This document shows, piece after piece, positions 19,646-33,615 of a stretch of DNA of 64,000 nucleotides; the first letter of the stretch is position 1; every line of letters starts with the position of its first letter. A model generated the notes under the pieces. The model was not told the DNA's origin and searched no databases. It worked only from the letters and a program-made list of their open reading frames with translations. Position numbers and translations under genes: made by a program. This stretch comes from Pseudomonadota bacterium (lineage in GTDB: Bacteria > Pseudomonadota > Gammaproteobacteria > Xanthomonadales > Xanthomonadaceae): the NCBI GenBank assembly GCA_023388715.1, contig JAEWFT010000021.1, forward strand, positions 67,120 through 131,119. The letters run 5' to 3'.

Positions 19646-21529
19646 ATGCGCCATCTGTTCAAGCTGCTCATGCTGCTGGCATTGCTGCCGGCGACGCTGT
19701 TTGCCCGTGAAGTGCCGGTCGGGGACTTCTTCAAGGACCCGGAGTTCAGCAACGTCTCGCTGTCGCCGACGGGCGAATACATCACGGTCTCGGTGCCGCA
19801 GGAGGACCGCACCGTGCTGGCGGCGTTCCGCGTCGCCGACATGAAGCTGGTCGGCAAGTGGGACTACGGTTCGATGCGCCACATCGACCGCGTCATGTGG
19901 GTGAACGACGAACGCTTCTTCATGTACGTCAGCCGCAAGGTGGGCCGCTTCGACTTCCGGGTCGGCACGCCGGACGTGTATGCGTCGAATGTCGATGGCA
20001 GCAAGCGCACCGACATCCCCAACGGCGGCTACTACCAGGTAGTCGACCTGCTGGATGCCGACCCGCGCCGGATCCTGGTCGCCCGTTCGATCGAAAGCGC
20101 GTTCCTGTTCAGCATGGACGTCTACGACGGCCAGACCCGCACCGTGGCGACCGCGCCGCTGCGCTTCGGCACCTTCCTGGTGGATTCGAAAGGGGCGGTC
20201 CGCTACGCGATGGGGATGGAGGAGAACCGCGACAGCGTGACCCTGCGGCGCAACGGCAGCGGATGGACCGAGATCCACCGTGCGCCGATGGGCGGTTCGG
20301 TGCGCACGCCGCTCACCCTCGATGCCTCCGAGCGCAACGTGCTGTTCCAGGTCAGTGCCGACGGAGAACCGGAACAGGTCGTGCTCGTCGATGCCGAGAC
20401 CGACAAGGCAACGCCGCTGAGCAGCAATCCGAATGTCGCGCCGGGACGCTTCCTGATGGCCAGCGACGACAAGACGCTGCTGGCGGTGGCCTACGCCGAT
20501 GGCGTGCCGGGCTACGACTTCGTCAACAAGGAGCATCCCGAGACCAAGGTCTACGCCGGCCTGATCAATGCCTTCCCGGAGCATGCGGTGGCGTTCCGCG
20601 GCAGCAGCCGCGACGGCCGCTACATCCTGCTGAACGCCTACAGCGACATCGACCCGGGCAGCTACTACCTGTACGACAAGCAGGCCGGCAAGGTCACCTT
20701 CCTGCTGGCGGCGATGAGCTGGATCAAGCCGTCCGAGATGTCGGAGATGCGCCCGATCACCCTGAAGGCGCGCGACGGCACGCCGCTGCACGGCTACATC
20801 ACCATCCCGCGCAACAGCAACGGAAAGAAGCTGCCGCTGATCCTGAATCCGCATGGCGGCCCGCACGGCCCGCGCGACATGTGGGGCTTCAACCCGGAAG
20901 TCCAGTTCCTCGCCAACCGCGGCTATGCGGTGCTGCAGGTGAACTTCCGCGGCTCCGGCGGCTATGGCAACAAGTTCGAGCGCCTGGGCTACCGCAACTG
21001 GGGCACCACCATGATCGACGACATGACCGATGCCGTCGACTGGGCGGTGCGCGAGGGGATCGCCGACGGCGGCCGCGTGTGCACCTATGGCGCGTCCTAC
21101 GGCGGTTATGGCGCACTGATGAGCGTGGTGCGCAATCCCACCAAGTACAAGTGCACGGTGGGCTACGTCGGCGTCTACAGCCTGCCGCTGATGAAGACCG
21201 ATGGCGACATCCCGCGCGACGCGTCGGGCCGCAACTACCTGGCGCGGGTGCTGCCCGAGTCCGCGTCGGAGCTGCAGGCGCAGTCCGCGGTGTTCAACAT
21301 CGACCGCATCAACGTGCCGGTGATGCTGGTGCAGGGCGGCAAGGACGAGCGCGTGCCGCCGTCGCAGTACCGCGCGCTGAAGGACGCCCTGGCCAAGGCC
21401 GGCAAGCCGATCGAGGTGGACATCCTGGAGCCGAAGGAAGGCCACGGCTTCTACGACTACGACAACCAGGTCCGGCTGTACACGCAGATGCAGGCCTTCT
21501 TCGACAAGTACATCGGCAGCAAGAACTGA
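19646..21529 (+). CDS. Secreted S9 family prolyl oligopeptidase-type peptidase
   Basis: 627-residue serine peptidase with a Sec signal peptide (residues 1-20, LLMLLALLPATLFA), a beta-propeller-like N-terminal half and a C-terminal alpha/beta hydrolase domain. Catalytic Ser is in GASYGGYGALM, Asp in GGKDERVP and His in EGHGFYD; the oxyanion region NPHGGPHGP is also present. Probably periplasmic, cleaving short peptides. ATG 19646 has a strong GGGAGGGGG upstream; the longer frame from 19601 would bury the signal peptide. It lies between carA and carB on the same strand with 41-49 bp gaps, so it is probably co-transcribed with them. Confidence 0.93.
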   Translation: MRHLFKLLMLLALLPATLFAREVPVGDFFKDPEFSNVSLSPTGEYITVSVPQEDRTVLAAFRVADMKLVGKWDYGSMRHIDRVMWVNDERFFMYVSRKVGRFDFRVGTPDVYASNVDGSKRTDIPNGGYYQVVDLLDADPRRILVARSIESAFLFSMDVYDGQTRTVATAPLRFGTFLVDSKGAVRYAMGMEENRDSVTLRRNGSGWTEIHRAPMGGSVRTPLTLDASERNVLFQVSADGEPEQVVLVDAETDKATPLSSNPNVAPGRFLMASDDKTLLAVAYADGVPGYDFVNKEHPETKVYAGLINAFPEHAVAFRGSSRDGRYILLNAYSDIDPGSYYLYDKQAGKVTFLLAAMSWIKPSEMSEMRPITLKARDGTPLHGYITIPRNSNGKKLPLILNPHGGPHGPRDMWGFNPEVQFLANRGYAVLQVNFRGSGGYGNKFERLGYRNWGTTMIDDMTDAVDWAVREGIADGGRVCTYGASYGGYGALMSVVRNPTKYKCTVGYVGVYSLPLMKTDGDIPRDASGRNYLARVLPESASELQAQSAVFNIDRINVPVMLVQGGKDERVPPSQYRALKDALAKAGKPIEVDILEPKEGHGFYDYDNQVRLYTQMQAFFDKYIGSKN

Positions 21530-21578
21530 TCCACTGGGGCCGGGCAACCGGCCCCCAGCCAAGGGCGAACGCACGACC

Positions 21579-24829
<3,251 letters not shown>

Positions 24830-24833
<4 letters not shown>

Positions 24834-25309
24834 GTCGCGCCCCGATCACCGCCAAGGGCGCCGTGCGCCTGCGCGCGGAACTGGAAGAACTGAAGTCGGT
24901 CAAGCGCCCGGCGGTCATCAACGCGATCGCCGAGGCGCGCGCACATGGCGACCTCAAGGAAAACGCCGAATACCACGCCGCGCGGGAGCAGCAGGGGTTC
25001 ATCGAAGGTCGCATCAAGCACCTGGAATCCGAGCTCTCGCACGCGCAGGTGATCGACGTGGCCACGCTCACCGCCGGCGATCGCGTGGTATTCGGCGCCA
25101 CCGTGGAGCTGGCCGACGTGGACAGCGGGGAGGAACGCCGCTACCAGATCGTGGGGGACCTCGAGGCCGACATCAAGCAGGGCCTGATCGCGATTTCCTC
25201 GCCGGTGGCGCGCGCGCTCATCGGCAAGCACGAGGGCGACGTGGTCACCATCGAGGCCCCGGGCGCCACCCACGAGTGGGAGATCGTGGCGGTCCGCTAC
25301 GAGGCCTGA
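24830..25309 (+). CDS. greA: Transcription elongation factor GreA
   Basis: 159-residue factor that stimulates transcript cleavage in backtracked RNA polymerase. N-terminal antiparallel coiled coil (about residues 1-75, with EARAHGDLKENAEYHAA holding the acidic tip residues) and the C-terminal FKBP-like domain (VVFGATVELAD ... ISSPVARALIGKHEGDVV). Its ATG overlaps the carB stop codon, indicating translational coupling; carB-greA adjacency is common in gammaproteobacteria. Confidence 0.98.
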
Positions 25310-25315
25310 GCCACC

Positions 25316-26236
25316 ATGCTGCAACTGCTGTTGCCGCCGGCCACGCGCCTGCCGCAACCGCTGCCCGCCACGCTGGCGGCCGCGCTGGGCCGGGCCGACA
25401 TCGACCCGGGCGACGACGCTGGGCGTGCGCTGCAACGTGCCTTTCCCGGCCTTGCATCGCCGTGGCCGGTGGCCGCGCTCACCCGCCTCGCCGACACCGG
25501 GGATCCGGACATCGCAAGCCATGGCTGGCTGCGTGCCGATCCCGCGCTGATCCAGCCGGACCTGGCCGGCGCGCGGCTGATGGCCGTTAGCGCATCGCTA
25601 CCGATGGCGTCGCAGGATGTGGAGGCGTTGCTGCCGGCCCTGCAGCCCCTTTTTGCCGATGACGGCTTCGTGCTGGACGCGCCGCACCCGCAGCGCTGGT
25701 ACCTGCGACTGCCCGCGGAGAACGCACTGCCAGGCTTTTCCCCACTGGAGGCGGCGCTGGGCGAGGACCCGTTCGACCACCCGCCCACCGGTGACGCGGC
25801 CCTGGTCCGGCGCTGGCGCGTGCTTGCCAACGAGGCGCAGGTGATCCTGCACAACCATCCCCACAACGCGAGGCGTCGCGCCGCGGGTCTGCCGGCGGTC
25901 AATTCGCTGTGGTTCCACGGTAACGGCCGCTTGCCCGACGCCGTGGCAACCTCGTTTCCCACCATCGTGTCCGACGATCCCCTGCTGCACGGGCTGGCGC
26001 GGCTTGCGAAGGTGGAGGCCCGACCCGTCCCGGAGACATTCCGCGCCATGCCCGAACCTGCCCTCCTGGACCTGCGCGCGACTCCAGCTTTCCAGTTGAC
26101 CGGCTCCTGGTTGCTGCCGGCGCTCGCGCAGCGCGGGCTGCAGCGCTGGAGCTTCGAAGGCGGGCCAAGCGTCCTGCTGGCACCGGGGCAACGCTTGCGC
26201 GTCTGGCGGCGCCCACTGGCGAAGCTGCCGGCATGA
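25316..26236 (+). CDS. Phosphoglycerate-mutase-like conserved protein (COG4255 type)
   Basis: 306-residue protein resembling the xanthomonad and betaproteobacterial family often labelled cofactor-independent phosphoglycerate mutase or COG4255. The recognisable stretch is NEAQVILHNHPHNARRRAAG followed by LPAVNSLWFHGNGRLP (about residues 180-210). The metal-binding motifs of real iPGM enzymes are not evident, so the enzymatic label should not be trusted. It sits 6 bp after greA, and recJ starts inside its stop codon (ATGA), so it belongs to the same transcription unit. Confidence 0.75.
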   Translation: MLQLLLPPATRLPQPLPATLAAALGRADIDPGDDAGRALQRAFPGLASPWPVAALTRLADTGDPDIASHGWLRADPALIQPDLAGARLMAVSASLPMASQDVEALLPALQPLFADDGFVLDAPHPQRWYLRLPAENALPGFSPLEAALGEDPFDHPPTGDAALVRRWRVLANEAQVILHNHPHNARRRAAGLPAVNSLWFHGNGRLPDAVATSFPTIVSDDPLLHGLARLAKVEARPVPETFRAMPEPALLDLRATPAFQLTGSWLLPALAQRGLQRWSFEGGPSVLLAPGQRLRVWRRPLAKLPA

Positions 26237-27945
26237 GCGGCGGCATGTTGATTGTGCGTCGCCAGGTGGCGGAGGGCAGCGAGGCGGGCGACTGGCCCGC
26301 GCACTGGCCGCCGCTGCTGCGCCGGGTGCATGCGGCGCGTGGATGCACGGGCGGCGGCGATGCGATGCCGCGGCTTTCGGCGCTGCCTCCGCCGGCCGGC
26401 ATGCTGGGACTGGAGCAGGGGGTCGCCGTCCTGCGCGCGGCGATCGCGCAGGACCGGCACATCGTGGTGACCGCCGACTTCGACTGCGATGGCGCCACCG
26501 CCTGCGCCGTGGCGGTGCGCGGCCTGCGCATGCTGGGCGCGCGCCGGGTGTCATACGCGGTGCCGGACCGCGTTGTGCACGGCTATGGGCTGACGCCGGC
26601 GCTGGTTGCCGACATCGCGCCGCTGCAGCCCGACGTGTTGCTCACGGTGGACCACGGGATTGCCTGCCACGCCGGGATCGACGCGGCGCGTACGCACGGG
26701 TGGCAAGTCGTGGTCACCGACCACCACCTGCCCGGCGAATCCCTGCCCGCGGCGGACGCGGTGATCGATCCCAACCAGCCGGGCGACCGCTTCCCGTCGA
26801 AGGCGCTGGCGGGGGTCGGCGTTCTGTTCTACCTGCTGCTGGCGCTGCGCGCCGCCGCGCGCGAAGCAGGCGAACCGGCGGGCGAGGCGGACCTGGCGTC
26901 GCTGCTGGACCTGGTCGCGGTCGGCACGGTCGCCGACATGGTCGCGCTCGATGCCGCCAACCGGGCGCTGGTCGGCGCCGGCCTGCGCCGCATCCGCGAA
27001 GGCCGCGCCTGCGCCGGGTTGCAGGCGTTGATGGCCGTGGCCGGTCGCGACCCGGCGCGCCTGACCACTGCCGACATCGGCTTTGGCATCGCCCCCCGGA
27101 TCAATGCCGCCGGCCGGCTGGAAGACATGCGCGTGGGCATCGAATGCCTGCTGACCGACGATCCCGCGCAGGCGCAGGACCTGGCCGCAGCGCTGCACGC
27201 GATCAATGCCGCACGCCGCGAACTGCAGGACGGGATGGTGGATGCCGCCGTTGCCCGCGTGGAGGCCAACCCCGGCGACGCCGCGCTGGCGCCGTGCCTG
27301 TTCGATCCGGACTGGCACGCGGGCGTGGTCGGGCTGGTTGCCTCCAGGCTGAAGGAGAAGCTGCACCGCCCGGTGCTGGCGTTCGCGCCCAGCGGCAATG
27401 GCGACGGGATGCTGCGGGGATCGGCGCGCTCCATCCCAGGCTTCCACATGCGCGATGCGATCGCGCTGGTGGATGCGCGCGCGCCGGGGCTGATCGCCCG
27501 GTTTGGCGGCCACGCGATGGCGGCCGGGCTGACCCTCGACGAGGCCGCATTGCCGCGCTTCACCGCAGCCATCGAGCAGGTGGCGCACGACCTCGGCGTC
27601 GGCGCGCTGCTGCAGCCCACCCTCGACAGCGACGGCAGCCTGCCCGAGGACGCGCTCGACATCGCCAACGCGCTTGCCCTGCGCGACGGCGGGAGCTGGG
27701 GGCAGGGGTATCCGGAACCTGCATTCGACGACGAATTCGAGCTGGTCGATTTCCGTCAGGTCGGCGAACGCCACCTGCGCCTGCGGGTGCAGCGGGGCGG
27801 CCGCGTCCTCACCGCGATGCATTTCGGGGGTTGGGACGGCGCACCGCCACCGCCCATGCTGCGGCTGGTCTACCGCCTCACCCCGGACGACTGGCGCGGC
27901 GGCGATGCGGTGCAGCTGATCGTGCTGCACCGCCAGGCGGCCTGA
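26233..27945 (+). CDS. recJ: Single-stranded-DNA-specific exonuclease RecJ
   Basis: 570-residue 5'-3' ssDNA exonuclease of the RecF recombination and mismatch/base-excision repair routes. DHH phosphoesterase core: motif I VTADFDCDGATA, motif III TDHHLPG, motif IV DPNQPG; then the DHHA1 domain (GFHMRDAIALVDARAPGLIARFGGHAMAAGL) and the OB-like end (LRLRVQRGGRVLTAMHFGG). Starts within the stop codon of the preceding gene. prfB follows after 63 bp. Confidence 0.97.
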   Translation: MSGGMLIVRRQVAEGSEAGDWPAHWPPLLRRVHAARGCTGGGDAMPRLSALPPPAGMLGLEQGVAVLRAAIAQDRHIVVTADFDCDGATACAVAVRGLRMLGARRVSYAVPDRVVHGYGLTPALVADIAPLQPDVLLTVDHGIACHAGIDAARTHGWQVVVTDHHLPGESLPAADAVIDPNQPGDRFPSKALAGVGVLFYLLLALRAAAREAGEPAGEADLASLLDLVAVGTVADMVALDAANRALVGAGLRRIREGRACAGLQALMAVAGRDPARLTTADIGFGIAPRINAAGRLEDMRVGIECLLTDDPAQAQDLAAALHAINAARRELQDGMVDAAVARVEANPGDAALAPCLFDPDWHAGVVGLVASRLKEKLHRPVLAFAPSGNGDGMLRGSARSIPGFHMRDAIALVDARAPGLIARFGGHAMAAGLTLDEAALPRFTAAIEQVAHDLGVGALLQPTLDSDGSLPEDALDIANALALRDGGSWGQGYPEPAFDDEFELVDFRQVGERHLRLRVQRGGRVLTAMHFGGWDGAPPPPMLRLVYRLTPDDWRGGDAVQLIVLHRQAA

Positions 27946-28008
27946 CCGCCCCGGCGGGGGCCGTTCAAGCTGCTAAAATCGGCGGCCATTTGCAGTGCCC
28001 ACAACGCC

Positions 28009-29137
28009 ATGATCGAACTCAACCCGATCCGAGCCCGCATCGCCGACCTCTCCGGTCGCCTCGATGCGCTCCGGGGGTATCTTTGACTACGACGCCAAGC
28101 GCGAGCGCCTGGAGGAAGTCGAACGCGAACTCGAGCATCCGGATGTCTGGAACAACCCGGAACGCGCGCAGGCCCTGGGCCGCGAACGCTCGATGCTGGA
28201 CAAGACCGTCAATGGCATCCGCGACCTGAAGGATGGCCTGGCCGGCGCGGGCGAGCTGCTGGACCTGGCCGAAATGGAGAACGACGAGGAAACCGCGCTG
28301 GCGGTTGTGGCCGACGTCGAGCGCTACGAGAAGGGCGTCGAGCAGCTGGAGTTCACCCGCATGTTCTCCGGCCAGATGGATTCGGCGAACGCCTTCGTCG
28401 ACATCCAGGCCGGCGCCGGCGGCACCGAGGCCCAGGACTGGGCGGAAATGCTGCTGCGCATGTACCTGCGCTGGTGCGAATCGCGTGGCTGGAAGACCGA
28501 GCTGCTGGAAGCCTCCGGCGGCGACGTGGCCGGGATCAAGTCCGCCACCTTCCGGGTGGAGGGCGAGTACGCCTACGGCTGGCTGAAGACCGAGATCGGC
28601 GTGCACCGGCTGGTGCGCAAGTCGCCGTTCGACTCCGACAACCGCCGCCACACCAGTTTCACCAGCGTGTTCGTCTCGCCGGAAGTGGATGACGACATCG
28701 ACATCGAGATCAATCCCGCCGACCTTCGCACCGACGTCTACCGCAGTTCGGGCGCGGGCGGCCAGCACGTCAACAAGACCGAGTCCGCGGTGCGCATCAC
28801 CCACGTGCCCACCAACACGGTGGTGGCCTGCCAGACCGAGCGCAGCCAGCACGCCAACCGCGACCGCGCGATGAAGATGCTGGCGGCCAAGCTCTACGAG
28901 CTGGAAGTGCAGAAGCGCAACGCCGAGAAGGACGCGCTGGAAGCCACCAAGTCCGACGTCGGCTGGGGCAGCCAGATCCGCAACTACGTGCTGGACCAGA
29001 GCCGGATCAAGGACCTGCGCACCGGCATCGAGCGCAGCGACACCCAGAAGGTCCTCGACGGCGACCTCGACGAGTTCGTGGAAGCCAGCCTGAAGTCCGG
29101 GTTGGAGGCCGGGGCGAAACGCAGCGATGCGGCCTGA
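28009..29137 (+). CDS. prfB: Peptide chain release factor 2 (programmed +1 frameshift)
   Basis: Release factor recognising UGA and UAA. The first 25 codons (28009-28083, starting MIELNPIRARIADL) end at CTT TGA; the frame then shifts +1 to read GAC, continuing to 29137. The slip site CTTTGAC and its upstream Shine-Dalgarno-like GGGGGT (inside CCGGGGGTATCTTTGAC) are the classic autoregulatory signal: scarce RF2 lets the ribosome shift past the in-frame UGA. Codon-recognition SPF (KSPFDSDNRRH) and catalytic GGQ (GAGGQHVNKTES) are present. The shifted product is about 375 residues. lysS follows after 31 bp, as in E. coli. Confidence 0.97.
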
Positions 29138-29168
29138 CCGCCTCGAACGTCCCGCCCCCTGACTTCCG

Positions 29169-30686
<1,518 letters not shown>

Positions 30687-30705
30687 GCACGCGCTTCAAC
30701 ACAAG

Positions 30706-30732
30706 AAAAAGGCCGGCACTGCCGGCCTTTTT
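30706..30732. terminator. Bidirectional terminator between lysS and fadD
   Basis: AAAAAGGCCGGCA / TGCCGGCCTTTTT, a 13-bp perfect inverted repeat with A-run and T-run on the two sides, 20 bp after the lysS stop and 19 bp beyond the fadD stop. Confidence 0.92.
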
Positions 30733-30750
30733 CGTTCCGCCACGCGCGTA

Positions 30751-32439
30751 TCAGGCCGGGGTCGGATCCCGCAGTTCCTTGCGCAGGATCTTGCCGACGT
30801 TGCTCTTCGGCAGGTCCTCGCGGAACTCCACCAGGCGCGGCTGCTTGTAGCCGGTCAGGTTCTCGCGGCAGAACGCCTTGACCGCCTCCGCGGTGAGCGC
30901 CGGATCCTTCTTGACGATGAACACCTTGACCGCCTCGCCGGACTTGTCGTCGGGCACGCCGATCGCGGCCACTTCCAGCACGCCGGGCATCATCGCGATG
31001 ACGTCTTCCACTTCGTTCGGATACACGTTGAAGCCGGAGACGAGGATCATGTCCTTCTTGCGATCGACGATGTAGAAGTAGCCCTGCGCGTCCATCCGGG
31101 CCATGTCGCCGGTGTGCAGCCAGCCGTCGTCGTCCATGACCTTGGCGGTTTCCTCGGGCCGCTGCCAGTAGCCCTTCATCACCTGCGGGCCCTTGACGCA
31201 CAGCTCGCCGATCTCGCCCTCCGGCAGGATTTCGCCTTCCTCGCCCTTGATGCAGACGTCGGTGGAGGGCACCGGCATGCCGATCGAGCCGTTGTACTCG
31301 GGGATGTCGAGCGGGTTGATGCACACCGCCGGCGACGTCTCGGTCAGGCCGTAGGCCTCGGCCAGGGTGCAGCCGGTCACGCGCTTCCAGTTGTCGGCCA
31401 CCGCGCGCTGCACCGCCATGCCGCCGCCCAGCGCCAGGTGCAGCTTCGAGAAATCGACCTCGTCGAAGCCGGGGGTGTTCAGCAGTCCGTTGAACAGCGT
31501 GTTGACGCCGGTGATCGCGGTGAAGTGGGTGCCCTTCAGCTCCTTGACGAAGCCCGGCATGTCGCGCGGGTTGGTGATGAGCAGGTTGGTGGCGCCGAAC
31601 TTCATGAAGACCAGGCAGTTCGCTGTCAGCGCGAAGATGTGGTAGAGCGGCAGCGCGGTGACGATCAGCTCCTCGCCCTCGCGCACGTTGGTGCCCACCC
31701 ACGCGGCAGCCTGCTGCATGTTGGCCACCATGTTGCGATGGGTCAGCATCGCGCCCTTGGACACGCCGGTGGTGCCGCCCGTGTACTGCAGGAACGCGAG
31801 GTCCTCCGGCGCGTTGCGGATCTCCGGCAGCGTGTGCAGCCGGCCCAGGGTCAGGGTGTCGCGGAAGCGGATCGCGTTGCCGATCTCGTAGTCCGGCACC
31901 ATCTTCTTGACGTGCTTCAGGACCAGGTTGACGATCGCGCCCTTGGGGAAGCCCAGCATGTCGCCCAGGCCGGTGGTGATCGCCTTGACCTGCGGCATCT
32001 GCGCCAGCACTTCCTCGGCCACGTGGCCGAAGTTGTCCATCACCAGCAACGCGCTGGCGCCGGAATCGACCATCTGGTGCTTGAGCTCGCGCGCGGTGTA
32101 CATCGGGTTGGTGTTGACCACCGTCAGCCCGGCGCGCAGCACGCCCATGATCGCGATCGGGTACTGCAGGCAGTTGGGCATCATGATCGCCACCCGGTCG
32201 CCCTTCTTGAGCTTCATCTCGCCCAGCAGGAAGCCGGCGAAGTCGCGGCTCAGGCGGTCCAGCTCGCCGTAGGTGATCGACTTGCCCATGTTGACGAAGG
32301 CGCGCTTGTCGCGATGCTTGCGCACCGCGGAATCGAACACGTCGTTGATCGAGGCGAACTCGTCGAGGTCGATCTGCGCCGGGACGCCGGCGGGGTAGTG
32401 GTCAAGCCAGGGCCGCTGGACTTGCGAATCGGAACTCAT
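30751..32439 (-). CDS. fadD: Long-chain fatty-acid-CoA ligase
   Basis: 562-residue acyl-CoA synthetase that activates fatty acids for beta-oxidation or signalling. In xanthomonads this family includes RpfB, which acts on DSF signal molecules. AMP-binding motif YTGGTTGVSKGA, AYGLTETSP, the hinge and fatty-acyl signature WLHTGDMARMDAQGYFYIVDRKKDMI and the C-terminal lysine region NVGKILRKELRD are complete. The start at 32439 gives the usual FadD beginning (RPWLDHYPAGVP). No rpfF or rpfC is nearby, so the general fatty-acid role is preferred. Confidence 0.94.
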   Translation of the reverse strand: MSSDSQVQRPWLDHYPAGVPAQIDLDEFASINDVFDSAVRKHRDKRAFVNMGKSITYGELDRLSRDFAGFLLGEMKLKKGDRVAIMMPNCLQYPIAIMGVLRAGLTVVNTNPMYTARELKHQMVDSGASALLVMDNFGHVAEEVLAQMPQVKAITTGLGDMLGFPKGAIVNLVLKHVKKMVPDYEIGNAIRFRDTLTLGRLHTLPEIRNAPEDLAFLQYTGGTTGVSKGAMLTHRNMVANMQQAAAWVGTNVREGEELIVTALPLYHIFALTANCLVFMKFGATNLLITNPRDMPGFVKELKGTHFTAITGVNTLFNGLLNTPGFDEVDFSKLHLALGGGMAVQRAVADNWKRVTGCTLAEAYGLTETSPAVCINPLDIPEYNGSIGMPVPSTDVCIKGEEGEILPEGEIGELCVKGPQVMKGYWQRPEETAKVMDDDGWLHTGDMARMDAQGYFYIVDRKKDMILVSGFNVYPNEVEDVIAMMPGVLEVAAIGVPDDKSGEAVKVFIVKKDPALTAEAVKAFCRENLTGYKQPRLVEFREDLPKSNVGKILRKELRDPTPA

Positions 32440-32554
32440 GCACCTCTCCCCTGATGGACGCCGCGAAATGCGCGTGCGTATGGAATGCACCCGATTTCAG
32501 CATAGGCTTCCGGTTGCGGCAATACGAACGACGCAGGCGAAGGAGGGTGGTGCG

Positions 32555-33001
32555 ATGCAGCAATCACGCGGGCTCCCGCGGTTCGGGTGGACGGCGATGC
32601 TGGTGGTGGCCGCGTGCCTCGGCGGCTGCGCGCGCAGCGACGCCGAAGCCGAGGTGCGCGCCGGCATCGCGCAGCTGCAGGAGGCGATCGACGCCCGCGA
32701 CGCCGGCGACATCGAGGCACTGCTGGCCGATGACTTCGTCGGCAACGATGGCCTCGACCGCCGCGGCGCGCGCCGGCTGGCGGCCGGCGTGTTCCTGCGT
32801 CATCGCGACGTTGCCGCACGGCTCGGGCCGGTCACGGTGGAACTGCGCGGCGAGCGCGACGCGGTGGCACGCTTCAGCGTGCTGGCCACCGGCGGCAGTG
32901 GCGGACTGCTGCCGGAGCAGGGGCAGCTCTACCGGGTGGAAACCGGCTGGCGCATGAGCGATGGCGACTGGAAGCTTGTCAACGCCAGCTGGCAACGGTG
33001 A
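32555..33001 (+). CDS. NTF2/SnoaL-like lipoprotein
   Basis: 148-residue lipoprotein: signal peptide with lipobox CLGGC (Cys about residue 24) and a small alpha+beta domain (residues about 30-148: IAQLQEAIDARDAGDIEALLADDFVGNDGLDRRG ... LYRVETGWRMSDGDWKLVNASW) of the nuclear-transport-factor-2-like (DUF4440/SnoaL) type. No catalytic set is evident. ATG 32555 is preceded by AAGGAGGG. It is divergent from fadD with a 115-bp gap. Confidence 0.8.
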   Translation: MQQSRGLPRFGWTAMLVVAACLGGCARSDAEAEVRAGIAQLQEAIDARDAGDIEALLADDFVGNDGLDRRGARRLAAGVFLRHRDVAARLGPVTVELRGERDAVARFSVLATGGSGGLLPEQGQLYRVETGWRMSDGDWKLVNASWQR

Positions 33002-33080
33002 ACACGACGCGGGCCGCCGCGCGCTGTGTCGGAAAGCCGTGGGGCTATGATCCGGCAGGGCGGTGGGATGGAGGCAGGGC

Positions 33081-33344
33081 ATGGGCTGGCTGATCACGAA
33101 GTACCTGCTGACGGCCGCGGTGATCGTGGCGGTGTCCGAGGCGGCCAAGCGCAGCGACAAGCTGGGCGCCTTCATCGCCTCGCTGCCCCTGGTGACGCTG
33201 TTGGCGCTGATCTGGCTGCACGTCGACCGCCAGCCGCAGGCCAAGATCGCCAACCATGCCCGGTACACGTTCTGGTACGTGCTGCCGACGCTGCCGATGT
33301 TCCCGGCGCTGCTGCCGCAGCGGCGCTGGATCGGGTGGTCCTGA
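33081..33344 (+). CDS. DUF3147 family membrane protein, C-terminally truncated
   Basis: 87-residue integral membrane protein. The N-terminal 80 residues (GWLITKYLLTAAVIVAVSEA, ASLPLVTLLALIWLHVD, YTFWYVLPTLPMF) match the DUF3147 family, normally about 110-120 residues with four helices. After PMFPALLPQ the sequence breaks off and ends RRWIGWS, and a SulP-type tail begins in another frame at the same place. This looks like a deletion that joined two genes. ATG 33081 has GGAGGCAGGG upstream, so a shortened, probably non-functional protein may still be made. Confidence 0.7.
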   Translation: MGWLITKYLLTAAVIVAVSEAAKRSDKLGAFIASLPLVTLLALIWLHVDRQPQAKIANHARYTFWYVLPTLPMFPALLPQRRWIGWS

Positions 33345-33463
33345 AACTGCGCAAGCACGGCGCCGACGTCGAGGTCGTGGGGCTCAACGAGGCGAGCGAG
33401 TCTCTGGTGGACCAGCTCAACACCCACCGCGACGCGGGTGCCACGCTGGCGGGCGGGCACTAG
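33323..33463 (+). pseudogene. Remnant of SulP-family anion transporter (STAS domain tail)
   Basis: Reading from 33323 the frame gives ALDRVVLKLRKHGADVEVV, then GLNEASESLVDQLN and about a dozen more residues to a TAG stop. This corresponds to the last helices and strands of the cytoplasmic STAS domain of SulP transporters, where GLNEAS is a conserved motif. There is no start codon and no membrane domain; it begins exactly where the DUF3147 gene loses its homology. Confidence 0.65.
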
Positions 33464-33615
33464 CGCCGGCTGCAAGGTCGCAGGCAACGTGTAGGGACGA
33501 CGCCAGCGAGCGAACTATGCCCCGGATCACGGCGGCATAACCGCGACCCTTGCACGCTCGCCAGCCCGTCCGGCAATCCGCCGCCACGCGCGTTGCCCCT
33601 TCAAGAGGAAGCCCC

